Shown here in pieces: positions 1-8,603 of a DNA stretch of 28,274 nt (position 1 is the first letter of the stretch; the number at the start of each line of letters is the position of its first letter). A model generated the notes under the pieces. It saw nothing but the letters and a program-made list of their open reading frames with translations. It was not told where the DNA came from and did not search any database. Location: NCBI GenBank assembly GCA_031549925.1, contig JAVBPA010000045.1, positions 1 through 28,274 on the forward strand, read 5' to 3'. Position numbers and translations under genes: made by a program. The DNA is from JAVBPA01 sp031549925. GTDB lineage: Bacteria > Bacillota > Clostridia > Oscillospirales > CAG-272.

Positions 1-693
1 TCGATAGGAATAAACGCTCTGAGATTATATTGCCCTGCTTCCCTGCTTGCCGGAATATCTATTATCTATACATATTTTTATCAATCAGTTGAAAGAGAAA
101 AACTTGCTTTTTTAATAATAATAATGCGAACATCAATATATTATATATTATTCAGTTTTGTTTTCGGAATATTGGGTATAAATTATTTTTTCATAACATT
201 TTTCGCAACTGAATTTATTACTCTTATAACTTGGCTGTTCATAAAAACCATATCAAATAAAAATAAAAAATCAGAAAAGTTTAATAAGGAAAGGATATAC
301 AATAAGACTATTGATGATAAAATTGATGATTTTTCAGTGCTAACTTCCCAAACAGAAGAATTTTGCGAAAAATGGGAAGCAAGTCCGCAGCAGCAATACT
401 ATGTTATATTAACTGTTGAAGAAATTTGCCAAGCTATCATAAACAACGGCTTTACGAATCTTAAGGACAATTATATAGAAATTACTTTAATCGCGAACGA
501 AGACGGCAGTTTTGAACTGCACATACGGGACAATGCTACTAAATTTAATCCTTTTGATATGAAAACATTTAAAATTGATAAAAATTTAGATAATGATCTT
601 GACAGCATCGGTATTTTGATGATAAAAAAGAATGTAAAACAAATGTTTTACAGAAGATATCAGGGATTTAACACACTGACTGTTCTTGTTTAA
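1..693 (+). CDS. MATE-family transporter C-terminus fused to an RsbW-like ATPase domain (5' truncated)
   Basis: The reading frame is open from base 1, so the gene starts outside the window; the ATG at 124 lies inside a membrane segment and is not the true start. The first 80 or so residues are hydrophobic helices with the pattern of the last helices of a MATE (multidrug and toxin extrusion) transporter, including the polar stretch YQSVEREK between two helices. After a Lys/Asn-rich linker comes a cytosolic HATPase_c_2 domain like the RsbW/SpoIIAB anti-sigma kinases: an N-box (VEEICQAIINNGF), a G1-type box (IRDNATKFNPFD) and a degraded G2 region (SIGILMIKKNV) with fewer glycines than usual. It heads a same-strand cluster with a SpoIIE phosphatase and a separate RsbW-like protein. 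The fusion is read directly from one uninterrupted frame. Whether the ATPase phosphorylates a STAS partner or senses nucleotide is inference. Confidence 0.75.
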   Translation, partial: SIGINALRLYCPASLLAGISIIYTYFYQSVEREKLAFLIIIMRTSIYYILFSFVFGILGINYFFITFFATEFITLITWLFIKTISNKNKKSEKFNKERIYNKTIDDKIDDFSVLTSQTEEFCEKWEASPQQQYYVILTVEEICQAIINNGFTNLKDNYIEITLIANEDGSFELHIRDNATKFNPFDMKTFKIDKNLDNDLDSIGILMIKKNVKQMFYRRYQGFNTLTVLV

Positions 694-719
694 TCATTTG
701 TTTGCAAATTATAACTGTT

Positions 720-1619
720 ATGATATTAAAAAATGCTTCATATGATATGATTCCGCGTTTATCTGAGATATGGAAAGAATGTTTTCACGATACCGATGAA
801 TATATAAATTTGTTTATGAAAAATCGTTTTTGTCCGGATGAAACCCTAGTATTGACAGATAATTCCGGTATTGTTGAAGGTGTTATATATTTGCTCCCTT
901 GTAAGATAATCGGATCAAAACAAAAAGTTATTTACGCTTATGCCGGAGGAGTAAAATCCGAAAGCAGAGGAAAAGGATATTATACCGCTATCGTAGATTG
1001 GCTGAGGCAGCAATATTTCAATACTAAAACAGCCGTCGTTTTGAGGCATACCCAGCAATTATTAGATTTTTACTTAATTAAGGGATTTAAAAAAACGTAT
1101 TTTTCAAAAAAAACTTTAATAATACCCGCTAACGAAAAAAGAGAAGAAATTACAATATACAAAAATATTGATTCCATCGAATACGAAACAATGAGAAATA
1201 ATTATTTCACAGCTCCGGAAACAGTATTATGGAACAAAGAAGCAATTAATTACGCTTTAACTGAAAATATATTTTGTGAAGGTATTTGCGATAAAATAAA
1301 ATATTGCGGAATTTATTATATTTTGTTCGGAAGAGTGAAAAACAATATTTTATATATCGATGAAACGACTTTAAATTATAAGCAGGTAGAAAACATATCG
1401 TATAGTTTATGCAATTATTATAACGCTTCAAAAATAGAATTTACTTCTCCGGTAACAGATAATTTCCGTGGTGAAATCATTGTTTCCGCATTATCATTTG
1501 GTTTGGAAACTTTACCGCTTTCTGAAAAAACACCTCCATTATCTTACGATGTGGAATGTCCTTCTTATACCAAAACAAATTCGCGGAATGAAGGCTGGAT
1601 AAATTTAATGCTAGTATAA
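720..1619 (+). CDS. GNAT-family N-acetyltransferase, about 299 aa
   Basis: This is a predicted cytosolic acyl-CoA-dependent N-acetyltransferase. The N-terminal half has the GNAT fold signature: a beta-strand ending AYAGGV, followed by the acetyl-CoA pyrophosphate-binding loop SESRGKGY (R/Q-x-x-G-x-G type) and then a helix. The C-terminal half resembles a second, degenerate GNAT lobe, as in two-domain Eis-like enzymes, though the protein is shorter than Eis. The frame extends up to a TTG at 702, but the ATG at 720 gives a better N-terminus (MILKNASYDM). Neither start has a convincing Shine-Dalgarno sequence. The gene follows the MATE-ATPase fusion by 26 bases and precedes the SpoIIE phosphatase by 16, so it is probably in the same operon. 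The substrate cannot be read from the sequence. Confidence 0.75.
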   Translation: MILKNASYDMIPRLSEIWKECFHDTDEYINLFMKNRFCPDETLVLTDNSGIVEGVIYLLPCKIIGSKQKVIYAYAGGVKSESRGKGYYTAIVDWLRQQYFNTKTAVVLRHTQQLLDFYLIKGFKKTYFSKKTLIIPANEKREEITIYKNIDSIEYETMRNNYFTAPETVLWNKEAINYALTENIFCEGICDKIKYCGIYYILFGRVKNNILYIDETTLNYKQVENISYSLCNYYNASKIEFTSPVTDNFRGEIIVSALSFGLETLPLSEKTPPLSYDVECPSYTKTNSRNEGWINLMLV

Positions 1620-1635
1620 TTATAGGAAATATTTT

Positions 1636-3216
1636 ATGATAAAACTTAAATTAAACGTAAAAATCACTATTGTTATTGTTTTAATAGCGTTTTTGCTTGC
1701 TTCAATCGCTATATATATCAGTTATCAGATATATTCAAGCACCATGGATAATCATTACAAAATGCTTTCTTCAAATATAGCGAAAACAGCCGCTACGCAA
1801 ATGAACGGTGATATAATTTTAAATTATCTTGATACAATGGAAAAAGACGAAGAATATTACCGTATGTTAAATATTCTTTTTGAAATAAAAGAAAACAACG
1901 ATTGCCTTTATTTATACATAGAAGAATTACGCGGCGAAAACGCAACGTATATAATGGACGCTGATACCAGTGAATTTGCCTGCGAATTAGGTGAAGTATA
2001 TCCGATACAACCGGGAGTTTTGCAATACATGTCCTCTTTGGAAAAAGGTATTCCTTCATTTATTTCGAACACGGAAGATTTCGGATGGCTGGTTACAGCT
2101 CTTGAACCAATTTTTAATTCCAAAGGCGAAGTAACCGCCATGGTAGGAGTCGACCTTTCTATGGACGATGTTATGAATGACCGTCAGGAATATTTGTACA
2201 ATGTCATATTTATTATGGTTATTGCAACAATCATAGCAACTGTAATACTGATATTGTTTTTCGGTAATTTTGTGGTTAAACCTATAAATCAGTTATCAAG
2301 AGCTGCGACAAGATTTATTTCCGAAAAAGGCAGCAATACTTCAACTATTTCACAGCTTGATATTAAAACGGGAGACGAAATACAAAACCTTGCAGAATCC
2401 GTAAAAACAATGGAAAAAGATATAAATAATTATATTGAACATATAACCGTTGTTACCGCGGAGAAAGAAAGAATCGGAGCGGAGCTTAACGTTGCAAAAA
2501 CCATACAGGCATCAATGCTTCCATGTATATTCCCCGCTTTTCCGGATTACGCCGAATTTGATATATACGCAACAATGACGCCCGCTAAAGAAGTAGGCGG
2601 TGATTTTTATGATTTCTTTTTAATCGATGATGATAATTTAGCAATAATAATTGCAGATGTTTCCGGTAAAGGAGTTCCTGCCGCGTTATTTATGGTGATC
2701 ACTAAAACTCTGATAAAAAATCATGCACAATCCGGAAAATCTCCTTCAGAAATATTTAATTTAGTAAACGCACAGCTTTGCGAAAATAATGAAGCTGAAA
2801 TGTTCGTCACTTCATGGATGGGTATATATAATTTAAAATCCGGAGTTTTAAAATATGTTAATGCGGGGCATAATCCTCCTATGATAAAAAAAGCTGATAA
2901 TAAGTTTATCTTTTTAAAATCGCTGAGCGGTTTTGTATTAGCCGGAATTGATATAACAAAATATAAGGAATATGAAATTAAATTATCTCCGGGTGATATT
3001 TTATATTTATATACCGATGGGGTTACAGAAGCTACAGATTCGCAAAACAATTTATACGGAGAAGAAAGACTTAACAAAATATTAGACATAAACTATGATT
3101 TGAACGCTGAAAAATTATTATTTGCCGTAAAAAATGATATCGATAACTTTGTTATGAAAGCACCTCAGTTTGACGATATTACTATGCTTGTATTGATGAT
3201 AAAAAGTTGTTTATAG
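1636..3216 (+). CDS. Membrane-bound SpoIIE/RsbU-type PP2C serine phosphatase with Cache-like and HAMP domains
   Basis: A 526-residue sensor phosphatase of the partner-switching type. A membrane helix lies at about residues 8-33 and a second at about 187-210. They bracket an extracytoplasmic Cache-like sensor domain that ends in the typical AMVGVDLSMDD strand. A HAMP linker starting VKPINQLSRA and a coiled coil follow, then a PP2C-like SpoIIE domain from about residue 285. The catalytic domain keeps the family marks: KTIQASMLP, EVGGDFYD and IADVSGKGVPAAL with metal-binding Asp residues, AGHNPP, LYLYTDGVTEA and FDDITMLVL. Such enzymes dephosphorylate a phospho-serine STAS protein so that it can bind an RsbW-like kinase and free its client. 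The RsbW-like gene follows at once. No STAS gene is visible in the window, so the substrate is probably encoded elsewhere or upstream of base 1. Confidence 0.9.
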   Translation: MIKLKLNVKITIVIVLIAFLLASIAIYISYQIYSSTMDNHYKMLSSNIAKTAATQMNGDIILNYLDTMEKDEEYYRMLNILFEIKENNDCLYLYIEELRGENATYIMDADTSEFACELGEVYPIQPGVLQYMSSLEKGIPSFISNTEDFGWLVTALEPIFNSKGEVTAMVGVDLSMDDVMNDRQEYLYNVIFIMVIATIIATVILILFFGNFVVKPINQLSRAATRFISEKGSNTSTISQLDIKTGDEIQNLAESVKTMEKDINNYIEHITVVTAEKERIGAELNVAKTIQASMLPCIFPAFPDYAEFDIYATMTPAKEVGGDFYDFFLIDDDNLAIIIADVSGKGVPAALFMVITKTLIKNHAQSGKSPSEIFNLVNAQLCENNEAEMFVTSWMGIYNLKSGVLKYVNAGHNPPMIKKADNKFIFLKSLSGFVLAGIDITKYKEYEIKLSPGDILYLYTDGVTEATDSQNNLYGEERLNKILDINYDLNAEKLLFAVKNDIDNFVMKAPQFDDITMLVLMIKSCL

Positions 3217-3230
3217 AATGGATAATATAT

Positions 3231-3677
3231 ATGGATGATGAAAAATTTTTTGATACTGAAGTAGAAAATAATTTGACAATTCCAGCTAAAACAGAATATC
3301 TGGATGAAGTTTTGTATGCAATCGAAAGCTATTTAAGCGATTACGATATAAATAAAAAAATAATGATCCAATTGAATATAGCCATCGAAGAAATTTTTGT
3401 CAACATAGCCCATTATGCCTATCCTGATACTGAAAACGGAAAAGCCGTTATTAAATATAGTTATAATCCCGAAACAAATATTATTAAAATAATATTTATA
3501 GATAACGGAATACCATATAATCCTGTAGAAAAAGAGGATCCTATTATAAAAACTGATATTGACAGCAGGAAAATAGGAGGTCTTGGAATTTATATGGTTA
3601 AAAAAAGCATGGATGAAGTTTTATATACTTATGAAAATAATTACAATATATTAACAATTATCAAATCTGCTAATTAA
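3231..3677 (+). CDS. RsbW-like ATP-binding protein (anti-sigma-factor type kinase)
   Basis: A 148-residue single-domain HATPase_c_2 protein. The N-box (AIEEIFVNIAHYAY, with catalytic Glu and Mg-binding Asn), G1 box (FIDNGIPYNP) and glycine-rich G2 box (IGGLGIYMVKK) are all intact, as in RsbW and SpoIIAB. A TTG at 3207 would extend the frame and overlap the phosphatase gene by 10 bases. The ATG at 3231 gives the usual length and N-terminus (MDDEKFFDT) and is preferred. It is the last gene of the + strand cluster and is followed by a terminator. By family knowledge it should phosphorylate a STAS antagonist and bind a sigma factor or another client. Neither partner is visible here, so the output is unknown. 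Confidence 0.85.
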   Translation: MDDEKFFDTEVENNLTIPAKTEYLDEVLYAIESYLSDYDINKKIMIQLNIAIEEIFVNIAHYAYPDTENGKAVIKYSYNPETNIIKIIFIDNGIPYNPVEKEDPIIKTDIDSRKIGGLGIYMVKKSMDEVLYTYENNYNILTIIKSAN

Positions 3678-3698
3678 TAAATTATAAAATAATAATAA

Positions 3699-3729
3699 AA
3701 AAAGAACATTAGATAAAAATGTTCTTTTT
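3699..3729 (+). terminator. Rho-independent terminator, probably bidirectional
   Basis: AAAGAACATT (3701-3710) pairs with AATGTTCTTT (3718-3727) around a 7-base loop. The stem is extended by A/T pairs and is followed by T-rich sequence. It lies between the convergent RsbW-like gene (+) and SIS gene (-) and can serve both strands. Confidence 0.85.
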
Positions 3730-3751
3730 ATTTGTATAAAATGTTTTTATA

Positions 3752-4402
3752 TTACCAGCCGTATTCCTCGTAATGAGGTTCTATAATATTTTTGTTATAA
3801 TCGTTTCCTCCGGGAAAATTCGCGCTTTTTAATATTCCCGGAATTATATTATGAGAGACCATAATTTCCACGGCAACGGAAGTAATACTCCATAAAATAT
3901 AATCTGAAGCTATACCGGAAGCGGCAGCAAATTTTGCTTCTATACCTTCAACATCAAGCATCGCTTCGGCAGCGGGAGCGCAGTTATCAATTGCAAGCGT
4001 TGCAATTTCATATAATTTTTTACCTGATTGATGAACCGGATCTACCTGCACGGCGTATTCCATGCTTGTAAAAGCTATAACATTAATTCCTTCCTCAACA
4101 CATTTATATGTAAGCTCAACAACGCTTAATGTTCTTCCCGAAACAGAACTGACGAAAAGCAAATCACCTTTTTTTAATTCCGTTTTATCAGGTTCGTATA
4201 ATTTATAAAAAATTGGACCTCCGCCGCGGTAAATTACATCTCTTTCTATAAAATGGCATATGTTTGAAAAATAAACTTTGCCGCCTCTCTCAACTGTTCC
4301 AGCAACTAATTCTCCGGCTTTTTTAATATTTTCGTCTTGAGTAACCCGTACTTTTTCCAATAATTTATCGACAGCGTTTTGATACCTTTTTAACAGTTCC
4401 AT
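3752..4402 (-). CDS. SIS-domain protein of the UPF0309 (sugar isomerase domain) family
   Basis: A 216-residue protein with a single SIS sugar-phosphate-binding fold. Family marks are the N-terminal helix with IKKAGELVAGTVERGGKVYF, the phosphosugar-binding loop LLFVSSVSGRTLSVVEL, the segment IAFTSMEYAVQVDP..QSGKKLYE, and the C-terminal GILKSANFPGGNDYN that matches the UPF0309 ending. Relatives are thought to act on amino-sugar or other sugar phosphates, but the reaction is not established. The start at 4402 is supported by an AAGGCGGT ribosome binding site (complement of 4411-4417). It begins 17 bases after the stop of the hydantoinase-like gene, so the two are almost certainly cotranscribed. 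That suggests a joint role, but which substrate is unknown. Confidence 0.8.
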   Translation of the reverse strand: MELLKRYQNAVDKLLEKVRVTQDENIKKAGELVAGTVERGGKVYFSNICHFIERDVIYRGGGPIFYKLYEPDKTELKKGDLLFVSSVSGRTLSVVELTYKCVEEGINVIAFTSMEYAVQVDPVHQSGKKLYEIATLAIDNCAPAAEAMLDVEGIEAKFAAASGIASDYILWSITSVAVEIMVSHNIIPGILKSANFPGGNDYNKNIIEPHYEEYGW

Positions 4403-4419
4403 TAATACTACCGCCTTTT

Positions 4420-6417
4420 TTATATTATATTATTAATTATTTCTGCTCTTACAACTGTTCCCAATTCAACCTTTAAAATTCCCGCATCTGTTACGGCAAT
4501 ACTATCATTATCATCAATTGTAATTTTAATTTCTGCTTCTCCTATCAACCCTCTGTCTTTTGCTTCTGTTATTGCAATTTTTTGGATTTCTTCTTTTGCC
4601 TTTTCTATTGCCCTTGTCTTAGAAGTAAAATACGGGTTTTCAGGTAAACCTAAAATATAATAACCATCCAATCCGGCTGCCGAATAAGAAGGTCTTATTT
4701 CAAGCGAACGAATAACGGATATACAGCTTATAGCCGCACCAACAGCGTTTGCAACACTTGAATTATCCGTTATAACAGCTTTACAATTTAATTTATCAGC
4801 AGTTTTATATAAAAATATATGCGTCGGAGCTCCAACTCCAACAATCGGAACTTCCAATTTGTTATTATTGTAAAAAAATCCGTTATCATGTTTTTCATAT
4901 GATGCTTCTATCAATTTATCATAATAATTTATATCATTTGATAAATTGGGGTATGCTTCACCCATCATCAGTTTTACAATACCGGAATAAAGCATTTTTG
5001 AAGCTAAATCAATTATCATTTCGCATAATTTATCAATCTTGCAATTGAGTATCCTTGTAAAATAAACCGCAGCTTCAATTGAAGCCATTTCGTTATATTG
5101 TTTAAAATCGCCGGTTATATGCATAATGTCAGTCGGAGTAAATCCTGAACGTATAATATAACCTCTTTTTTCCAGATGTTCGGTTTTTAATGCAAATATA
5201 TCAACTCCTACAGATTCGGCAAGTATATCAGCAGCCATGGGATGATTTTTTAGCAAATTTATTATTTTTAAATCACGGTTTGATAATTTTTCGTTTTCAT
5301 CGGGTTCTTTAACAAATTTAAAAAATTCATATTTTCTGGCTAACCCTTGATATTTATGATCTGCCATGCGTTTTATATCATCAACAATATCGGGATAATC
5401 AGCAGCTAAAACACATAACGGAATGACACGTCCCGGGCCGATAACAAGAGAAGCATTGCCGTCAAGAGTTATACGGCTGTCACCGCCTAAACCGAAGGTA
5501 TTGACCTTTACAGCTTCTACAGTGGTTTGCCATGTATTAATTTTAATACCGCCTGCTCCGTATACCGGAACTCCTCCTCGTATAATTGCCAAATCACAAG
5601 TAGTACCGCCTATGTCACATATCACAGCATTTTTATAACCTGTTAAATGCGCCGCTCCCAAACAAGAAGCAGCAGGACCGCTGAGCAATGTTTCAACCGG
5701 ATATAATTTGGCGTATGAGGTATTCATCAAACCTCCGTCGCTTCGAACAATATGAATAGGTACGGAAATTCCGATTTTGTCAAGAGATTTTTTTACTGAA
5801 TTAATAAAATATTGGACGAGGGGTATGAGCTGAGCGTTTAAATAAGTTGAAGATGCTCTTTTTAAATAATTCAGTTCGTTTTCCGCAAGAGATGTGCTGC
5901 ATACTGCCGTACATCCAAGTGTTAATAACATATCACGCACTGTATATTCAAAAATCGGATTCCTCGAAGCTAACATTCCCGCAATAGCGAAATTATTATT
6001 TGTTTTTATTTCATGACATAAAATGTTTTTTACCTGCTGCCAATCCGGAATTTGTTCAGCTTCTCCGTTTAAATTTATCTTTCCTTCTATAAAAATTATA
6101 TCATCGGGTTCAGGCAAATTAAATTCTTTATATCTTTCGGATATTATTTTTTTATCTCCGCCGATAATTATTAATTTTGCTTTCGCACCTATGCCTTCAA
6201 TACAAGCATTAGTGGCTAAAGTAGTCGAAAGTGAAACCGATGAAATTTGTTTTAATTTTTCTTGTGCAAGCTCGGAAACAACCTGCGAAATACAAACGGT
6301 TAAATCATAGTTTGTGGTAAGTACTTTTTTTTTGCTGATAACTTTTTTTTCTGCCGTGTCATATATAACCGCGTCGGTAAATGTTCCGCCGGTATCGATT
6401 CCAAGAATAAAACTCAT
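4420..6417 (-). CDS. Hydantoinase/oxoprolinase-family (HyuA-like) ATPase, stand-alone
   Basis: A 665-residue protein of the HyuA/5-oxoprolinase A family (ASKHA ATPase fold). The phosphate-1 loop GIDTGGTFTDAVIYD is at residues 6-20, the second phosphate loop is CDIGGTTCDLAII, and an adenosine-type glycine segment (VPIVGVGAPTHIFL) lies near residue 525. The N-terminal hydantoinase domain covers roughly residues 1-180 and the ATPase core 200-560. Characterised relatives use ATP to open cyclic amides, or to carboxylate small molecules, usually with a HyuB partner. No HyuB is visible here. It is followed by the SIS gene and preceded by its own promoter and a long leader. An AGAGGA ribosome binding site precedes the ATG at 6417. 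The substrate is not predictable; pairing with a sugar-phosphate SIS protein hints at sugar-derived material. Confidence 0.8.
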   Translation of the reverse strand: MSFILGIDTGGTFTDAVIYDTAEKKVISKKKVLTTNYDLTVCISQVVSELAQEKLKQISSVSLSTTLATNACIEGIGAKAKLIIIGGDKKIISERYKEFNLPEPDDIIFIEGKINLNGEAEQIPDWQQVKNILCHEIKTNNNFAIAGMLASRNPIFEYTVRDMLLTLGCTAVCSTSLAENELNYLKRASSTYLNAQLIPLVQYFINSVKKSLDKIGISVPIHIVRSDGGLMNTSYAKLYPVETLLSGPAASCLGAAHLTGYKNAVICDIGGTTCDLAIIRGGVPVYGAGGIKINTWQTTVEAVKVNTFGLGGDSRITLDGNASLVIGPGRVIPLCVLAADYPDIVDDIKRMADHKYQGLARKYEFFKFVKEPDENEKLSNRDLKIINLLKNHPMAADILAESVGVDIFALKTEHLEKRGYIIRSGFTPTDIMHITGDFKQYNEMASIEAAVYFTRILNCKIDKLCEMIIDLASKMLYSGIVKLMMGEAYPNLSNDINYYDKLIEASYEKHDNGFFYNNNKLEVPIVGVGAPTHIFLYKTADKLNCKAVITDNSSVANAVGAAISCISVIRSLEIRPSYSAAGLDGYYILGLPENPYFTSKTRAIEKAKEEIQKIAITEAKDRGLIGEAEIKITIDDNDSIAVTDAGILKVELGTVVRAEIINNII

Positions 6418-6603
6418 ATTATTCCTCTATTAAATACTAAATATATAATGGTTACAGTAATGCAAAATAAAAACATAACGTTTGAAAAACTAATAATTTT
6501 TTTATTTTTATCAGGTAGCAAACGTATATATAAAAGCTTTTTTGAATTGATTTTTATTTCGTTCCGCTGTAAATATTATTTATAAAAATAATCAAACAGA
6601 AGA

Positions 6604-6632
6604 ATTATATGTTTTTTTTAATAATATGTCAA
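6604..6632 (-). promoter_or_regulatory. Sigma-A type promoter for the hyuA-like/SIS operon
   Basis: Read on the - strand: -35 TTGACA (complement of 6627-6632), a 17-base spacer, and -10 TATAAT (complement of 6604-6609). Both boxes are consensus. It lies just downstream of the glycerate kinase stop, so transcription would start near 6597 and leave a leader of about 180 nt before the hyuA-like ATG. Confidence 0.75.
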
Positions 6633-6637
6633 TGAAA

Positions 6638-7768
6638 TTATTTGTTATAATTATTGGAATAATATAATTTTATTATGTTTTTTATTAAATAATAAAGATT
6701 TTTTTCTGTTTTTAATACTGCTTCCTTAAATTCCAAAGGTTCTCTTTGTATCGAAAATACCGATGTGATTCCATAGCTTCCCATATCAGTATCAATTATA
6801 TCGTCTCCGGCTGATCCGCAAATAACTACGCACGGAATATTATTTTTTTGAGCTAAATCCGCAATACCATATACAGCTTTTCCCGATAGACTTTGACTAT
6901 CAAATTTCCCTTCCCCGGTTATAATTAAATCCGCACCTTTTATTTTATTTTTAAAATCGACTGTTTCTAACATTATATCAATTCCCCGGATTAATTTTCC
7001 GCCAAGAAAAGCTACAGCTCCCGCTCCGATTCCTCCGGCAGCTCCTCCTCCTTTAATTTCTGATAAATCCAAGCCTATAAATTCTTTAATTTTATCACAA
7101 ACATGACGAAGCCCCCTGTCAAGTTCCGCAACCATTTCTTCATCCGCGCCTTTTTGAGGAGCAAATACATAAGCTGCTCCGTTTTCGCCGTATAACGGAT
7201 TTACAACATCGCACATAACAGAAATATCGGTGTTTTTTATCCGTTTGTCTATATCCTTCATATCTATTTCTTTTATTTCGGATAAAGTTTTACCTGTGGG
7301 AATAAATATTTGATTATTTTTATTATAAAATTTAACACCCAAAGCGGAAGCTATACCGCATCCGCAATCATTTGTACAGCTGCCTCCAAGAGCCAATATA
7401 ATTTTATTATAACCTCTATCGAGAGCATATAAAATTAATTCTCCCGCTCCGTATGATGTGGTAACAGATGGATCCTTTCTTTCACCTGCTATTGCAAGCC
7501 CTGCACAAGCGGCAATTTCAATAATTGCAGTATTATCTAAAATACCGTAATAAGAATTTATTTTATCAAAATGAGGACCGGAGACAACAGAATCAATTTT
7601 TTTTGCTCCGAAAGCTTCTATTGTTCCTTCTCCTCCGTCGGCTATAGGAACGCATATTATTTCCGTATCCAATAAATTATCGCAAACAGCTTTTTTAATT
7701 ATTTCAGCAACTGAAAATGAAGAAAGAGTGCCTTTAAAAGAATCGGGAGCGATTATAATTTTTTTCAT
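6638..7768 (-). CDS. glxK: Glycerate kinase (GlxK/GarK family)
   Basis: A 376-residue cytosolic glycerate kinase, which phosphorylates D-glycerate with ATP to 2- or 3-phosphoglycerate and so feeds lower glycolysis. The diagnostic N-terminus IIIAPDSFKGTLSS is present, as are PIADGGEGTIEAF, the glycine-rich LALGGSCTNDCGCGIASALG, the conserved KGGGAAGGIGAGAVAFLGG segment, and LIITGEGKFDSQSLSGKA. The length matches the family. The ATG at 7768 has no strong ribosome binding site and no clear promoter could be read upstream. A strong promoter for the next genes follows its stop, so it may be transcribed separately from the hyuA-like operon. Product specificity (2- versus 3-phosphoglycerate) cannot be read here. 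A hydroxypyruvate-isomerase-like gene lies 18 kb away, which could be functionally linked. Confidence 0.92.
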   Translation of the reverse strand: MKKIIIAPDSFKGTLSSFSVAEIIKKAVCDNLLDTEIICVPIADGGEGTIEAFGAKKIDSVVSGPHFDKINSYYGILDNTAIIEIAACAGLAIAGERKDPSVTTSYGAGELILYALDRGYNKIILALGGSCTNDCGCGIASALGVKFYNKNNQIFIPTGKTLSEIKEIDMKDIDKRIKNTDISVMCDVVNPLYGENGAAYVFAPQKGADEEMVAELDRGLRHVCDKIKEFIGLDLSEIKGGGAAGGIGAGAVAFLGGKLIRGIDIMLETVDFKNKIKGADLIITGEGKFDSQSLSGKAVYGIADLAQKNNIPCVVICGSAGDDIIDTDMGSYGITSVFSIQREPLEFKEAVLKTEKNLYYLIKNIIKLYYSNNYNK

Positions 7769-7814
7769 ATCTGTATATCATTTATATTAAATCAAAATTA
7801 CATCAAGGTAATTG

Positions 7815-7843
7815 TTGACAATATTACATTAATATTTTATAAT
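7815..7843 (+). promoter_or_regulatory. Sigma-A type promoter for the cyclophilin gene
   Basis: -35 TTGACA at 7815-7820, a 17-base spacer, and -10 TATAAT at 7838-7843. Both boxes are consensus. Transcription would start near 7850, giving a short leader before the TTG start at 7875. Confidence 0.8.
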
Positions 7844-7874
7844 AAATTTATTAATTACAAAGGAGAAATATATT

Positions 7875-8345
7875 TTGATAAAAATCGAAATGCAGAACGG
7901 ATCTGTAATAAAAATCGAACTTGATTTTAATGCGGCACCGAAAACAGCTGCAAATTTTGAAAAACTTGTTAAAGAAGGTTTTTATAACGGACTTACTTTC
8001 CACCGCGTTATATCCGGTTTTATGATACAAGGAGGAGACCCTCAGGGAACCGGAATGGGCGGGGCAAAAGAAAATATTATCGGTGAATTTAAAGTTAACG
8101 GTTTCGATAATCCGATTTCTCATAAACGCGGAGTAATATCGATGGCAAGATCTCAAAACTTTAATTCCGCAAGTTCACAATTCTTTATAATGCATGAAGA
8201 CGGAACTTTTTTAGACGGTCAATACGCCGCTTTCGGATATGTTGTTGAAGGTATAGAAGTAGTGGACGCTATCGCAGGGGTCAAAACGGATTCAAGAGAT
8301 AAACCTACAACAGCACAAATTATGAAGAGTGTTGAAATAATATAA
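7875..8345 (+). CDS. Cyclophilin-type peptidyl-prolyl cis-trans isomerase
   Basis: A 156-residue protein with only the cyclophilin domain and no signal peptide, so it is a cytosolic prolyl isomerase assisting protein folding. The active-site signatures are present: FHRVISGFMIQGGDPQGTG with the catalytic Arg, then ASSQFFIMH, then LDGQYAAFGYVVEG. Translation starts at a TTG. AGGAG at 7861-7865 lies 9 bases before the TTG at 7875, whereas the first ATG (7890) would be 24 bases away. The resulting N-terminus, MIKIEMQNGSVIKIEL, matches relatives. It has its own promoter and is monocistronic as far as can be seen. The following 364 bases hold no gene. Confidence 0.95.
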   Translation: MIKIEMQNGSVIKIELDFNAAPKTAANFEKLVKEGFYNGLTFHRVISGFMIQGGDPQGTGMGGAKENIIGEFKVNGFDNPISHKRGVISMARSQNFNSASSQFFIMHEDGTFLDGQYAAFGYVVEGIEVVDAIAGVKTDSRDKPTTAQIMKSVEII

Positions 8346-8603
8346 AAATACGTTTATTTTTTATATAATTTTATTGATTTGTTATTATTATATGGTGTAA
8401 TGTATAAAATTAATATCTCACATAAAATATAGTATATTTCCATAAATCTATTGATTTTTGTGGTTATAAAATTTGAAATATTTTTGTTATTATTTATTTT
8501 ACAGCACATTAATTAAAAAGCAAAAAATGATTTTCATAAAATATCAAAAAATAGAATATATAAGTATCATAATTGATTTTATATAATTATTTCGGTTTTT
8601 ATG

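Noticed and set aside
2721..3089. Antisense open frame of 122 codons inside the SpoIIE phosphatase gene
   Set aside because: It mirrors a strongly conserved catalytic domain, has no ribosome binding site and no family features.
8346..8600. Possible small RNA gene in the AT-rich gap
   Set aside because: No stable GC-containing stem, promoter-terminator pair or known RNA motif could be read.
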